Both the position numbers and the translations under genes were made by a program. A stretch of DNA of 64,000 nt from contig CM034591.1 of assembly GCA_020091685.1 (NCBI GenBank), positions 12,658,833 through 12,722,832 on the forward strand, read 5' to 3'. This DNA is from Lutjanus erythropterus (Eukaryota; Chordata; Actinopteri; Lutjaniformes; Lutjanidae). A model generated the notes under the pieces. It was not told the origin of the DNA. It saw only the letters and a list, made by a program, of their open reading frames with translations, and did not search any database. How positions within the stretch are numbered: the first letter of the stretch is position 1; the number at the start of each line of letters is the position of its first letter. This document shows positions 1 to 12,710 of this stretch, piece by piece.

Positions 1-271
1 ACCTGGTGAAGTGGTGTAAGTGGTCCGAGGTGAGTCCGGTGTAGCACCCTCCCCCCTCAGTTAAGTCATTTGTTATCACCTCATGGCTCCTCCACAGCTC
101 TGTGCAATTGGCCGAGCTCCTCCAGGGTGAGGGGTCAGGCCTTTAAAAGGGAATTACTTCATTGACACAATAAGAGATGACAGTTTATTTGACGTCTTAC
201 CACCACTTCACTCCCCTCCAACATCCAGCCATGGCCAGCATCCTAACTGCTCCCCTGGGAGCACTGAGTCT

Positions 272-273
<2 letters not shown>

Positions 274-311
<38 letters not shown>

Positions 312-330
312 CTGTATGTGTGTGGGCTGG
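274..330 (+). repeat. (TG)n microsatellite
   Basis: A pure run of TG to about 304, then an interrupted run. The overlapping frames in both directions are artefacts of the repeat. A weaker TG/GAGT region lies at 1337-1404. Confidence 0.95.
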
Positions 331-1554
331 TAGGCGCATCCATGTGTCTTCCTGAGAATGTGTGTATTGTAATTTTATCTGTCTTGATGTGTTTTTCTGT
401 GTCAAATGTATGTTTTTCTTCTAGAAAATCTACTGTGTCTGACAAAACTACTTTAACCTATGATACGTATAATTTCTGCATTAAAATTTCTAAATACGCT
501 AGATACGTTTTGTTGAATTGTGTCCTTAAATGATCCCAAATGTTTCCACCAATCTACAAACACAGAGTGATCTGTCATTTTTTCAAGGTAATGGTGAGTT
601 TCCTGCTAACCGTTACTAGCCAGTTGCCAGTTGCTATAATTTCTGTGAAACCAAGGGATACGTCAGCGTGAAGAAGGAACTCAGCACATGCGAATAAAAC
701 TTGAATAATACCTCACCCATTAACATGATTTTTGCCTGAGTCATGTCAAATAGATTTGCATCAGCTATGGTGGCTGTTTAAAGGGTTACACAGAACCAGC
801 AGTATTTTAGGAATACATAAATAAATACATCTATTTATCTCTTTAATATTAGCGTTGATAATAGTTTATTTATTTAATAAAATATTGTCCACTGAGGAGA
901 AAAGTCCTCTTTTTTCAGGTCTGTCTATATAATGACTAAGCGGTGTGCAATACTTAAATTTTTGGATCAAGGCAGTAAGATAATTTACCGTACACCAGTC
1001 TCACTCTGTCAATTAACATTAGGAAGGACATTTAGACCACAGCAGACAGCAAACTGCATACTGATCAGTTCAGATCAGTTCTTAATGACTTACATTGAAA
1101 CAGCACAATGACAAACATTTCGTGGAGGAGACGAGTGTCTGTTCAGTGTTTACAGAGACAGATATTTTAGTCTGTATTTGTGTTTCTAGTGTTAAGTTTG
1201 TACCTGTGTATCCACTGGTCACAATGTATTCTGCTGTGTGCGTGTGTGTATTTATTACTACATCCCTGTCAGGTGTATTTAGAATGAATAGACTGCAGAT
1301 GTTACTTAGGATTCCAGCACAGTCCTGGGGCCTCTGTTTGTGTGTGTGTCTGTGTGTGTGTAAAGGAGAGAGACAGAGAGTGAGTGAGTGACTGAGTGAG
1401 TGATTGACACCAGACGCGTGTGTCACACTTCAGGGGGATTGGGAGAGGCCATGCAGCCAGTCTGGCAGGTCATTATCAGTGTGTCACACAGCGGCGTGAC
1501 GGCTACTTCCTCTGAGACAAAATGCACACACACAACACACACCAACTCCTTCCC

Positions 1555-1830
1555 TAAGTCATTGAGGAATGCCTATCCAAGCCAATCAATTGGGCAATCA
1601 ATTGGGGACCAACTGGCAATCCCCTGCAATCAATACGCCCCTTGTTGCATGGCTCCAGAAGTGCCACAATGGCTGTGGCACTTAATTAAGTTGTTAATTG
1701 CTGCGTTAAGCTTTCTCAGGTACCCTCCCTAGACGGTAATTGAGAGTGGCTGGACAATTCGGCTATCGGCAGCACTTTGCTAAATTTAATCACAAATCCA
1801 AGTAATGGCAAAGGCTGTAATACAACGAGC
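1555..1830. other. unique, CNE-like block
   Basis: This block is not repetitive and not coding. It is rich in paired CAATCAATTG-type and TTAATTAA/TAATTG homeodomain-like cores. Such composition is typical of conserved developmental enhancers, but conservation could not be tested. The only other item in 1-2090 is a pair of TG-rich microsatellites. Confidence 0.3.
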
Positions 1831-2092
1831 CAAACAACAGCGACAGTGTCAGTTTACGTGGAGGAGAGACAGTGCAGACTGTCGCATTGTGGCTTTTGCA
1901 AAGCAGACATAATGCACAATTCTGCGTCTGCTGAACATCCTGTTTATTGCTCCATGTGGAAATCTGGATGACGTCATGCAGCTGTGCCAGCCAATCACAG
2001 ATTGCAGTACACACTATTCAGCAATTTTAGGGATGATGAGGTTTGTTTTGGACAAAAATGTCCTCCTGCTCCTGATCTGATGTTGTATTGAT

Positions 2093-2371
2093 GGTAACAC
2101 TTTATAATTACCATCATTAATAGATAGTAAATTGATAGTTATTTAAACTTTAATAGTGTAATAGTTATTTCACTGCTAACAAACAATACTAATTATTTTA
2201 AGGAAGCATTAGATAGAGATCTCATCCAGATATTTGGTTAATAATTAGTTTGTAAGCCATCTGTAAGCATTATTTGAATGTTTGTTAACAGTAAAGTAAC
2301 TATCAACCAAAGTTTAATTAAATATAAATTTACCATTTCTTTATTATTGCTGGTTATTATAATGTGTTACC
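2093..2371. mobile_element. MITE with GGTAACACTTTATAAT ends
   Basis: The left end reads GGTAACACTTTATAATTACC, and the right end is its near-perfect inverted copy (GGTTATTATAATGTGTTACC). The element is 279 bp, AT-rich and has no frame. Elements with this terminus are common in teleosts. Confidence 0.75.
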
Positions 2372-2989
2372 TATCTTTTTAAACATATTATGGAGCTTTT
2401 CACACTTTGTGTGTGTATATATATGTGCATATATGGTATATTTTGGGGGGAATTCGTTGTCTATTTTTTACCATGAATTATATGTTTTGTGCTTAGTAGA
2501 TTTTTCTCCTCACATAAGCAAGTGGTCCCACAACAAAATACTGACGTGTATCACTAAGCTACCCACAGTTAAAATGACTCAATATCAAACTAATGGCAGT
2601 TACTTAACAGTCTGTACTGACTTACACTGTTTGCATATTCTGGTTATAGTTGTGAAGGAAATCTTGAGAGCTGGTTAACTTGTCAGTGAAAAAGTTTGAG
2701 GAGACCTTGATATATTATGCAGAATTTTTTATTGAAACTCAATCAAGGAGAACAGAGGAGAAATGCAAGTGAATCACTGTGTAAATGCAACCAAATTCTG
2801 AAGGTTAATTCTGGGCAGGGGAGTATTTAACTATTGCTAGACCGACTGAGATTCAATACATGTCCAAATAAGGTTATTCTTGATCCAGCTATACAAGACA
2901 GACAGTTAAATCACAGGGTAATCACTTTCACGTCGACTTGCATCTAAAAGTTCCTTAGCAACAGCAACTAATTCTGCATAGTTATTAAC

Positions 2990-3535
2990 TTGACTTTTAA
3001 AGCTCTTCATGGCCTCTCTGACCTCTTATCTATACCTGTCTGACCTCTTAGTTGCCTGTGATCCTCAGTCAGACGTCTCTCTAGTTTTCAGACGTGTTTC
3101 CCAGGCACGGCTGAAAACTAGAAGCAGTAGAACACTCACAGTCAGAGCCCCAAAGTTATGGAACGAGCTGCCTGAGGAAACCCGGTCAACAGAATCAGTG
3201 ACTTCTTTAAACTGCTTATCAAAACATACTTGTTAAGTAGTGCCTTTCCTGATTTTGCTTGATTTTCACTGACTGCCTTTCTGGTTTTACGTCTTTTATT
3301 TGCTTTGATTTTTACTGCTGCTTGGATTTTTACATTTCCACTGACAGACCCCTTTTCTTGGTTTTATATGTTTTATTTGATTACATTTTATTTAGTATGC
3401 TTTTGCAAGCTTTATTTATTTGCTTGGAAATTGTTTTTATAATCTGTTTGTTATGGAATTGATGCCTTTTGTGGAGCACTTTGAAACATAGAAAGAAAAG
3501 TGCTCTATAAGTAAAGTTAATAAATCAGTTAATAA
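2990..3535 (+). mobile_element. 5'-truncated LINE 3' end (L2/CR1-like)
   Basis: The frame at 3009-3236 encodes the C-terminus typical of fish LINE ORF2 (ARLKTRSSRT, then APKLWNELPEETR). It is followed by a T-rich 3'UTR and the tail phrase AAGTGCTCTATAAGTAAAGTT. The 5' part of the element is missing, and the frame breaks upstream of 3009. It is a dead copy. Confidence 0.75.
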
Positions 3536-4504
3536 AGTATAATTAAACAAAAAAATAATTAATTAATAAATAAATTAAAGTTAATACATTTAACTAGATC
3601 TAGCCAAAAATATCTTAGTGAGACCGGCCCAAGGACTTAGACACTGCAGTCTGGGGTTCACGTCTCCTGCAACAAAAGCATTTTGGCTCAGGTAAGTAAA
3701 CACTGAGATTTTGTATAGGTTTAGGCAAACGGAAAGATCTCCATCTCCATTTTGATCAAATATTACAACATTGCCTATCTTGGCAGAAAATAAATGAAAA
3801 CAAATATGTTGTCAGTGAACATTTCACTGACTGCTGATTGGTATCAACATTTTTGCAGCTTGCCAGGCACTATAATGAACTTTTCCTTTTGGAAAAAGGA
3901 ACAACCTGACTTTGGTCTTTTGGTCACCATTACATTTCTTTCAAAACATAGCTGCTTTTGCAAATTAGCTGCATATAAAGGAAATTTCTAGGATACAGGA
4001 CTGGTCTAAATATATGCTCACATATGGAGCTGCCCATTGCAAACAACATGAACTAGTATTCAAGTGATTTGTCTGTATATGTGCCATCAGATGCAAGACA
4101 TATGGTAAAGCACTCCACTGTCTGATTGCTGATCTCACTACTTATCTAAGATGCTGCAATGAAATAAAAAACAGCAGGTTTTCCATTTCAAATAGGTAGC
4201 TTTATCAGTTTTGTGTGTTCTTAACAAAATAGGTCTAATTTAATGAAATATTGATGTTCCTGCAAGAGTTCTGTGATAAAATCAAACACTCAACCACCCA
4301 CATAGCCAGGGCCTTATTCCCCACACCTCGACATGGTGCTCAGTCTGAGGGGGGTGATTACCAACACTGCCTCTAAACAGGGTGGGGTTATGAGGGAGTC
4401 AGACCACTGCTGGCTGGCACTTTTATAGTGTTATTAGCACACGTCCTGGCGTCTCGGTGTTAACACGCCTTTTGTAGCCTAATCCCATTACTTTACACTC
4501 AAAT

Positions 4505-5160
4505 GGAATTCAGATGGAATGGTGTCCTCCATTTTAAGAAACGGCTCCAAACACAGCAGGCGTCCACATTCTTATCCCTGCTTTGCTGGAAAATTAGAGC
4601 AGCGCAGGCAGGAGCCAAAAGCGTATCAAATCATCATTACGAAATAGGAGCTTTTACCTCACACATAGTGCAAACATTTTCACCGTGGCACTTCCACTTC
4701 TCTGCCTTTCAGAGAGGCCGGAAAGTGCTGCACAGCTCTTCAGAGATTTGGTGAGAAGTGTTGGGGTGTAGTGGAGCAGGAAAAGTGGAAGTAGCAGTGA
4801 GACAATGAGAAACAACCACTGCTGCTCTAGGCTCTGTGAACAGGCTTGCCATTGATTAAAACAGCAAGGTGTGCAATAAAGCGCAAGGCAAAGTGTTGCC
4901 TTCCATATGGACCCCCAGACCCTTAGGCTCTGGCCACCAATTGGGCCTTTCTGTCTGCCGCTGTTCCCCTTTTCTCCTTTCTGCTTTCCCTTCTCTCTCC
5001 CAGTCCCCAGATGGTAAAAACAATTTTCCAGCCCTCTGTCTCTCTCTGCTGCTGCCCGCCACTCTGCAACCACAAAGGGCCCTGGCCGTGATTCAACCGT
5101 TTACTCCAGTAATTAACAGCACCCATACCACAACAATTACAGTCACTAGGCTACTACACT
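4505..5160. other. unique, CNE-like block
   Basis: A non-repetitive stretch of mixed composition with phrases such as TGCCATTGATTAAAACAGC and CCAGTAATTAACAGC. The predicted open frames on both strands overlap each other and contain no recognisable domain, so they are not called. It is proposed only as a possible regulatory block. Confidence 0.25.
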
Positions 5161-5284
5161 CCAAATATACACTCAGACACACACACACAGGCACACACAC
5201 AGTGCTAACGGTGTCACAGCGTGAATTAGAAGGGAAGGTAACAGCCGGAAGCTGTAAAATAAAATAAAAATAGTATTAACAAAA

Positions 5285-5640
5285 AGGTGAGAACAACATG
5301 CTGGCACTACAGCCATGATTACCTCATAATTAGACGAGACAAAGCTCTCTCCCTATCTAGTGGCAAAACACTGTAATTACTGCCGTGACAGAAAATCAAA
5401 GGCTACTTTGTAAGCAGCAGGAAAAATTAACATTTTAGGCCCTGAAGCTGTATGTCCTGATTAGAAACGTATTAAATCAATGCATTGCTAACTGCTGGGC
5501 ATAAATGCGTCCCCTCCTGAAGGGGCCTATAATTGCGAGAGCAAAAAAGTGGGTTTCAATTTCACAAGGAAGTGGCATTAATCGTGATGGCAGCATTATG
5601 TGACAAACATACAATCCTTTTGTTATAAGATAAGATGCAC
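5285..5640. other. unique, CNE-like block with TAATTA cores
   Basis: This stretch has two TAATTA cores and further ATTA/TAAT sites within about 350 bp, little simple repeat, and no coding frame. It ends just before a hAT-like MITE at 5872. Enhancer function is a guess from composition. Confidence 0.3.
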
Positions 5641-5871
5641 TTAAAGCAGACTGTTTTTCAATTGTGTTTTTGGTTTACATGAGTGAAGATGAAAGCATGT
5701 TTTACATAAATTGATGTATAAATGTGCTTCTCAGAATATTGCAATGCACCAGAGGAACTGTATTTGGTGCAAACTCTGTTCATACAGAACAGACTGTTTT
5801 TGCTTAATTCTTGTTAAGGGGGAATGACACACTGATGATGTGTTTGATATGAAAACTATATTTATGTTTAT

Positions 5872-6203
5872 CAGGACTGCAATTAACGATTATTTTTACT
5901 GCTGATTAATCTGTTGATTATTTTCTTAATTTGCTGTTTGTTCCACAAAATGTAAATCACTGTTTCCCAAAGCCCAATGTGACACCTTAAAATGCCTTGA
6001 CCCCAACTCAAAGATATTCAGTTTACTGTCACAGAGGTATAAAGGAACCAGAAAATATTCACATTTAAGAAGCTGAAATCAGAGAATTTTGACTCTTTTT
6101 GTTAAATGATGACTCAAACTGATTAATCGATTATCAAAATAGTAGGTGATTAATTCAACAGTTGACAACTAATTGATTAAATGACTAATGTTTGCAGTGC
6201 TAA
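5872..6203. mobile_element. hAT-like teleost MITE, near full length
   Basis: Starts CAGGACTGCAATTAACGATT, carries the family interior (AAAGATATTCAGTTTACTGT, then CCAGAAAATATTCACATTTA), and ends CAACTAATTGATTAAATGAC with GCAGTGC. It is the clearest copy of the most abundant MITE family in the window. Confidence 0.75.
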
Positions 6204-6527
6204 TGTTTATGTTTATTTTAATTTAAGATGTCCATCATGTAAATGGGTTAAATTCAGCCATACAGGCTAATTTTCATCTGCAGTCCCTGGCAGACTGATG
6301 GCATATAGATAACATACAAAGGCACATAAGCACAGATATAAGCACATAAGCGCAAGGAGTAAAACAATGACATAACCATATAAGAAAAAAGATTAGAACA
6401 CATATTGTACAAAAGCACATGAGCACATAAAAACAACTTATCAAGACAATGGCATAACCCCTTCTTCAGATTATGACAGGATGTTTGACTGTCCAGTAAC
6501 CACTGTTTAATTGATTTGGAGAGCAAC

Positions 6528-6961
6528 TTAAAGGACCAGCGTGTAGGATTTAGTGTCATCTTAACTGTGAGCTTGCGGACTGTAAATATTACATGTCACC
6601 CTCCCATTTTAAGCGTGCAGAAGAGCCCATGGTGGCCATGAAACTCGCACAAAATGCAAAAGGCTGTATCTAGAGCGAGTGTGTTGTTTGTCGGCTCTGG
6701 GCTACTGTAGGAACAGTACAGAAAAAAAGTGTTTCAGAGACTTTCAGTGTCCTGATGTTATTTTGGATTTTACATACAGTATGCACATAAAAAATATTGG
6801 AGACTATATCTGTATCAGATTTTTTTTTTTACCCCCTAATATCAGCACCAGCATTGGCCCCAAACATCCAGCACTGGTCTGACTCTTATTCCACTTCTGG
6901 AATATATTTCTTTCATATTCTACCAATAAATCCTGGTTAATTTTACACACCAGACCTTTAA
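6528..6961. mobile_element. MITE with TTAAAGGACCAGCGTGTAGG end
   Basis: The left end TTAAAGGACCAGCGTGTAGG and the right end TTACACACCAGACCTTTAA are inverted copies. The interior has CTCTGGGCTACTGTAGGAAC, typical of a common fish MITE. The element is 434 bp with a poly(T) run inside. A relative lies at 14311-14611. Confidence 0.7.
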
Positions 6962-7659
6962 GAGATATGATATTCCTAGTGTAGGAAGGCATAGTGTAGG
7001 GCTGACTGCCAAAGGTACGTTTTCTATATGGCATTCTACAGCCCACCTGGTAGTGAGTACCAATAGTTTTTTATATATATATATTTCTTATGAGTTTTGA
7101 CTTTGTTAAAGGTGGGATGTGCTGTTCTAATCTGATCCACTTTTTATTAAATTCAGTTCAGTTTATTAAATTCAGTGAGCATCACCTCCTCTAGCTCCCC
7201 ATTCTGTGTGTGTGCTGCAAAAAAACCCCCCAAAAAAACAGATGTTTTTACACAGCCCTGGCTCTGTAAATGGTAAACAAAAAGTGGCTCAGACTGAGCC
7301 ACACAACACTATTCCAGCCGATCAGCGACAGATCAAGTTTGTGCGTGTGCACAGGACAAGGGGAAAGGAAGGGGGAGTGAAAACTACGGTAAATCTTCCA
7401 AAGGAGCACTGAAGGAGACTTTGTTTGGTTGTTGAGTTCAAATACAAAACAATCTTTCTTCAGCATAGCGCAGCCAACCTTTAAATTAATTCATTGAGTT
7501 GAGGTGGTCCAGACCATGAAAAATTTTAAACACACATGTAAAATATCTTCAAATTTGATCATGATTTCCCAATTTAAGAAATCATATTTAGTTAAAATTT
7601 TTCAGTGGCAATATGATTTTAATCCATTGTTTTCAAAGCTGCTGATAAAGTCTGTCTGT

Positions 7660-7835
7660 GTGAAGGAACTGTGGTATTGAGGCCTCTGTAGATTTCCTTT
7701 GCTTTCTGCCTTTTATTACATTTTTCTCCTGTCTGTCAGCTCCACTAATTAAGACTCCTTTTGAAATTCACGACGACATTGTAAATAAGAATTTGCTCTC
7801 AGGTTGGTTGAATCAAGGTTAAATAAAAAGGAAAG
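7660..7835 (+). mobile_element. possible LINE 3' tail
   Basis: The phrase CATTGTAAATAAGAATTTGC followed by GGTTAAATAAAAAGG resembles the 3' end of fish LINEs. No coding remnant precedes it. Confidence 0.4.
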
Positions 7836-8039
7836 TAATTATGTGATAGCCACCACCAACAAAAAACAAATTAGCAATGCAAAAAACTGTCCCCCGGTCA
7901 CGGCAGGGAACAATATAAAGCCTTTTTTTTTTTTTAGCAACACTATAGTGGTGCATGAACTTTACTGATACATTTATCTTGGAAAACATATTTGCTTAAT
8001 TTCACACAGTGGTTAAGTGGTTAAAGGAGAAGGCAGTTT

Positions 8040-8520
8040 GCTGTTAATCATAAAAGTCAGCTCCTGTTTAAATTCTCAAGCACTGCAGACATTTCACCTT
8101 GTTTAATTTCCAGGCCTGTATGTTGGACATGCGAGTCATCAAAAGCCACATGGGTTATGACCCACCTAGTTTCTGCTCCTGTTTAAATTGATAAAAGCTG
8201 CTAGTGGGAAAGCCAGCTGATCCCTAGCATCTTTAACATGCCCACAATAGGCTCCTTGGGAATACAACTAATTACTTCACATCTGTATTTATTTGATCCG
8301 CGTGGAATTCTCCCTTCTGTCACCAGTGCCGAGCTATGCCAGCTTGGACTAACAGTGATTTATCTAAGTGACACTTCTGGCGCAGATTCACATCAAAGCA
8401 GCGCCAAAATCAATGGGGGAAACATGGGGAAGATGGGGAGGAGGAACTTTTTTTCCCCTCAGCAAAACTGTCATGCATAAAATACACCAGCATAAATAAA
8501 GCACGCCTGTGCTTGCAGGT
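8040..8520. other. unique, CNE-like block
   Basis: A non-repetitive 480-bp block in which CTCCTGTTTAAATT occurs twice (near 8060 and 8176), followed by TAATTA and ATCTAAGTGACA motifs. The plus-strand open frame over it has no recognisable domain. Enhancer function is inferred from composition only. Confidence 0.25.
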
Positions 8521-9596
8521 TTGCTGAATCAGATACGGCGGAAATAAGATACAAGCTGTTTGTTAATGGTAGCTTAAAGAAAGACTTTCACTACTACAGC
8601 ATTTTTGGGGGGTAACTTTGGTCCACAGCACTCAGTGTCACACACCGAGCGGCTCTGATGGAGAGGATGTGCCAACTTCATGCAAGAGCAGCTTCTACTG
8701 ACCTCTGTTGTACACTGAGTAAACTGCAAGCAACTCACCCAGCTGTGGACTGATGGGGTCTTGTGAAGGAAACTAGCCTGTTAAAAGGACTGGGAGGCAA
8801 GAAATTTGAATATTTAGAACATATTTTTACAAAACATATCAGCTTCTTAACACTACTGCACAACTTATCATCCAAATTAAAGTTAAAAATTACCCTGGCA
8901 GCCTGTTTTAAGTTAATGAAAATGGTTTGTTAATTGCTCTCATTAACCACTTTAAAACTAATGTCTAAAGCCCACCAGCGGCCCCTAGAGGTTGCAGCAA
9001 TCATCACACTACATCAAAGGGCTGGACAGAGTGAACAACATGCTGATAAATTATTTACTGTTAGACCCTTGGCGCTAGTTGAAGGGGGCGGTAAAGGAAG
9101 AAAATGTCACTTCATGACCAAAATAAAAAGGATAAGTAAATATGGACAGTAAATGTCCTGCAATCTGGTCAGAGATACCTATAGAAAATCTGAAAAATTG
9201 CTAATTACATTTTATTAGAAAAATCTAAATTTAATTTTTTCCTTTATTTTTCTTAAAGGCTTGTGCCCTGCTAAAATGAAGCATTGTACTTCATCAACAC
9301 AGGTTATGGTGCTGTTTGGACATGAGTTGTGAAAGAAGCATGTAACAATTAGAGGAAAGTCTGAACTAGTTAACATATGTGTAAAAGAAATGCAGATTCT
9401 TTTATTTATCCCTTCCATCATCTTTTGACCCTTTTATCTTGGGCCGCCCTGCTCTAGGTTGGGAATGACTGCACTAACTTGTTTATTCTCCCCAAATGAA
9501 ATGGTAAGGTATAGTGTCTTTTAAAAACAGTACTGTTTTCCTTAACACAAACAAAGAGAAATGCAGTAGTAAAGCAGAGAGTACTGTCCGACTCAC

Positions 9597-9682
9597 TTCA
9601 TGAGTTATTGTCTCCCCAATGAGCCCTCGGGTATCGTGAAACATCTCAGCATGAGGCACCGCAGCCTTTACATTCTGCTTCC
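9597..9682 (-). CDS. candidate coding exon of an unidentified gene
   Basis: An 86-bp open block on the minus strand reads KQNVKAAVPHAEMFHDTRGL then IGETITHE. It is bounded by a good acceptor (gtgtcttttctgcag) and a good donor (GAA|GTGAGT), phase 1 in and phase 0 out. The upstream candidate exon at 14831-14949 ends in phase 0, so the two cannot be spliced directly together; at least one exon would lie between them. No protein family is recognised. The call rests on splice signals plus protein-like composition and could be chance. Confidence 0.35.
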
Positions 9683-10129
9683 CTGCAGAAAAGACACAAA
9701 CTGAGGTCTCAGTAAATAAATAAAAATCTCTACATTTCCACAACCTCAAGGCTTGAAGGTGATAGCTGCTCCTGGCAAAGCATTCATACAACTACACAGC
9801 TAATTTAAAACAAATTTACATCATAGCGTTAATTATTTAAACACAACTTGGAAAAAACAGGACTTTAACTTCTTAATTATTCTTGTTCACACTGCATTTC
9901 CCATGCACACAGTCGCCTTAAGTGCAAATAAAGCCTCCCATCTGTTTGTAATTACAACAACATAATTTCAGTCATTGTGGCTAATCATTTTGACTGCACA
10001 TTCGATTAAAACTAGTGCAGAAATGGTCCAAGTTTGAATTTCTGTGTTCCACCTTTTGTGCTACATACAGATGTGAGCAGAAGATATAGCAGATTGACGT
10101 CTAGTTGCAAAAGAGCATCTAGCAATGTA

Positions 10130-10760
10130 TAAAGGCATGTGTAGGCCAAGTGGCTCAATAGAAAATCCTTTATAGCCCATTTTCCATGAACACGTAAAAT
10201 TACACCACTGCTAGAAAGCCTTTCCTGCTAGCTTGTGTGATGCTTTTATTTGCCTAATACCCAAATTAAATGATGTTTGACGCAAGAAATTTTAAACCTC
10301 TTGTCATCAAGCCTCTGCTCTCATCATGTCTTATTTCCCTGTGGTGCCCATGGAATAGGACAGGCAGGCTGCATGGCAGGCTTCTTCAATAAAAGGAGTT
10401 GAGAAACGTCATGTAACATCACTTTACTGCGTCTCTATGTAAGCTAACGACATTATGAACCCCGGGGCAATGGTGAAAGCTAATGATGGGAGGATGATGG
10501 CAACGCAATGTTGCCATAGAAGCCAATTTCCAGTGGCTTGCCAGATGTTAAACATCTAAATGTGCATTGATCAGTGACAGGATAGCCCATAGAGATTTCT
10601 TCATTTGCCCAAAAAGAAAACAAGGTTCGACTGCGTCCCTCCTCAGTTTAGCAGAAAACTGAGCAAAGCATTAATGATATGATTTGAATTAATTACATAT
10701 GTAAAAACATCTAGTCTCAATTAATTCAGTTAGCCTGCAACATGATTCCACTGGCAAGGG
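10130..10760. other. unique, CNE-like block
   Basis: A non-repetitive block with many TAAT/ATTA cores, including GAATTAATTACAT near 10686, an intact-looking palindrome CCATGGAATAGG context and no open frame. It ends at a (CA)n microsatellite. Proposed as a possible enhancer. Confidence 0.25.
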
Positions 10761-10808
10761 GTAGATTAGATGGTGTAATTAACAGAAAATGCATCACAAC
10801 AAAACACA

Positions 10809-10817
10809 TGCACACAC

Positions 10818-10864
<47 letters not shown>
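10809..10864 (+). repeat. (CA)n microsatellite
   Basis: A long run of CA with one CG interruption near 10821. Confidence 0.95.
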
Positions 10865-10869
<5 letters not shown>

Positions 10870-11095
10870 CCCTAATTAAAAAGTGATCAGCATTCCCAAA
10901 CAGATGACAGTTTTGACTTAAAAATTGTTGGCCTTGCATTAAAAAGACTGAATTTACAGTAGAGCTTAAATGATTGGTTAATAAACTGGCTCAGCTAATA
11001 ATGAAAATATATATATAATTTGCCAACTGATTAATCATTTACAGTGAATTATCCAGGAAAATGCCAAATATTCTGTTTCCAGCTCCTGAAATGAC

Positions 11096-11114
11096 GGGGG
11101 GGGGGGGGGGGGGG
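11096..11114 (+). repeat. 19-base G homopolymer
   Basis: An unbroken G run inside a degraded MITE region (about 10960-11360). It is a likely length-polymorphic or mis-assembled site, and could form stacked G structures. Confidence 0.95.
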
Positions 11115-11984
11115 TTTATACTTTTCTCAATTTCATACATTACTGATCTAATATATTTGGGTTTTGTGCTGTGTTGGCAATCTGAATACGTCACCTTGGA
11201 TCATAATGATGGGCTTTTTGAAAAATGTATTTATTCATTTTTATTTTCTGGCATTATGCCATCACGCCATTTTGAATACTCGTTAATCATGCAATCAATC
11301 AAGAAAATAAGTGACAAATTACGGGAAAATTTAAACAATGTTAGGTGTGACTCAATGTGATTATCATCAGTTAATCTTGAAGACGTTTCAATACTAGTTT
11401 GTGAAACTTAAGCTAACATTTTGAGCTTGTGTGTTGGTTAGTTTGCTAATATTTTACTCAAAAAGAGTCATAATTTCCCTAAAATCTACAACCTACAGAC
11501 TAATTTACTGAGTGAAGGTAAATGGGAATCATTTAACACACGAACAAATACAGAATAAAGTTTAAAGCAAATTTTTAAAAAGGGAAAAGCAATAATATAA
11601 GATAACATGTTTGCTAACATTAAGCTAGCTCGCTAGCTTGAACAAGGTGGACCCAGGCGTTTCTTCCGCTGAGTTAATTTTTTTAACAAGACACCTGAAA
11701 TTGTGCACTTACCACAAAATCAGAGCTGTGCGAAAATAGTCAAACATTTTTAAAAGTTTAGGCAGTAATTGCACCTCATTTGACAGTGTTTTGTCTGGCA
11801 AGGAAACTTAAACTTAGACTTAAAATGAGAAAAAAATAAATAAATAAAAACAGAAAAAAATGAAAATAAGGGAAAAAACATGTTTTGTATCTAATTAATT
11901 ATTAATGATTAATTGCCTATTTGCATTTCCAAATTTTGGTTGAGGATAACACACAAAAAAATTTGCAACCCTAGTTTGGCGAGG

Positions 11985-12172
11985 TGACGTGACAATAGTT
12001 AAAAAGTAAGTAATACTCTAATACTAGTAATACTAGTTTTTGCTAGAAATATTTTGTTGTTTTAATTAAGTATATTTCTAACACCAGTACTTTTACTTGT
12101 AATTGAGTAATATTTTAGAAGTGTAACAGTACTTGTACTTGAGTACAGATTTTCAGTACTCTTTCTACTCTA
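11985..12172 (-). mobile_element. AGTACTCAAGTA-type repeat, minus-strand copy
   Basis: Read on the minus strand it begins AGTAGAAAGAGTACTGAAAA and continues with CTGTACTCAAGTACAAGTAC, the start of a widespread fish repeat. A second copy in the opposite direction begins at 12711. Confidence 0.6.
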
Positions 12173-12710
12173 CTCTACTACTCTTCTACTCTTTCTTTAG
12201 ACATAAATCAAGTAATTTATTAGGATGCATTAATACAGATCAAACTACCCAGCAGTATATAAAGAATTTTGAATTAGTTCCACAATTACCACCATTAACA
12301 TTAAAGTGATGCTATACACTAAATGTATTAAATCTTATGATCATATAATGTAAATATTATTATGCATAAAGTGTCTTTTTACTTTTGATACTAATAATAG
12401 TTTAATGCTAATACTTTTGTACTTGTGATGAGTACTTTGATATGAGTACTTTTTCTGTCAGCCACTGGTGTGCAGTGTGTGTTGACAGTATTGTCTCACA
12501 AGGCAATGCACAAAGGAAATGTCCTCACAGGTGCAAGAAATATCATAAAATGTAGATAGTGGTGAAACAGCTCAGAAACAAAATTTAGAAAACAGGTGTC
12601 CTGGACACCAGCCACTGCCAGCCAATCAGAAATGAATATTTACAATGCCTTATGCGACTGAAACACAGCACAGTTTGTAGTTACTCCAATGGATGTTTAC
12701 AGAAACAGAC

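Noticed and set aside
1..180. Possible 37-bp plus-strand exon or minus-strand exon (LTLEELGQLHRAVEEP then stop)
   Set aside because: The minus frame has no acceptor and the plus block is too short and unrecognised; left as unique sequence.
3600..3680. tRNA-like B-box (GGGGTTCACGTCTCC)
   Set aside because: No A-box at the right distance upstream and no cloverleaf; at most a SINE trace.
9483..9791. Full 102-codon minus-strand frame at this site
   Set aside because: Only the 86-bp core (9597-9682) has splice sites and protein-like composition; the rest is intron-like.
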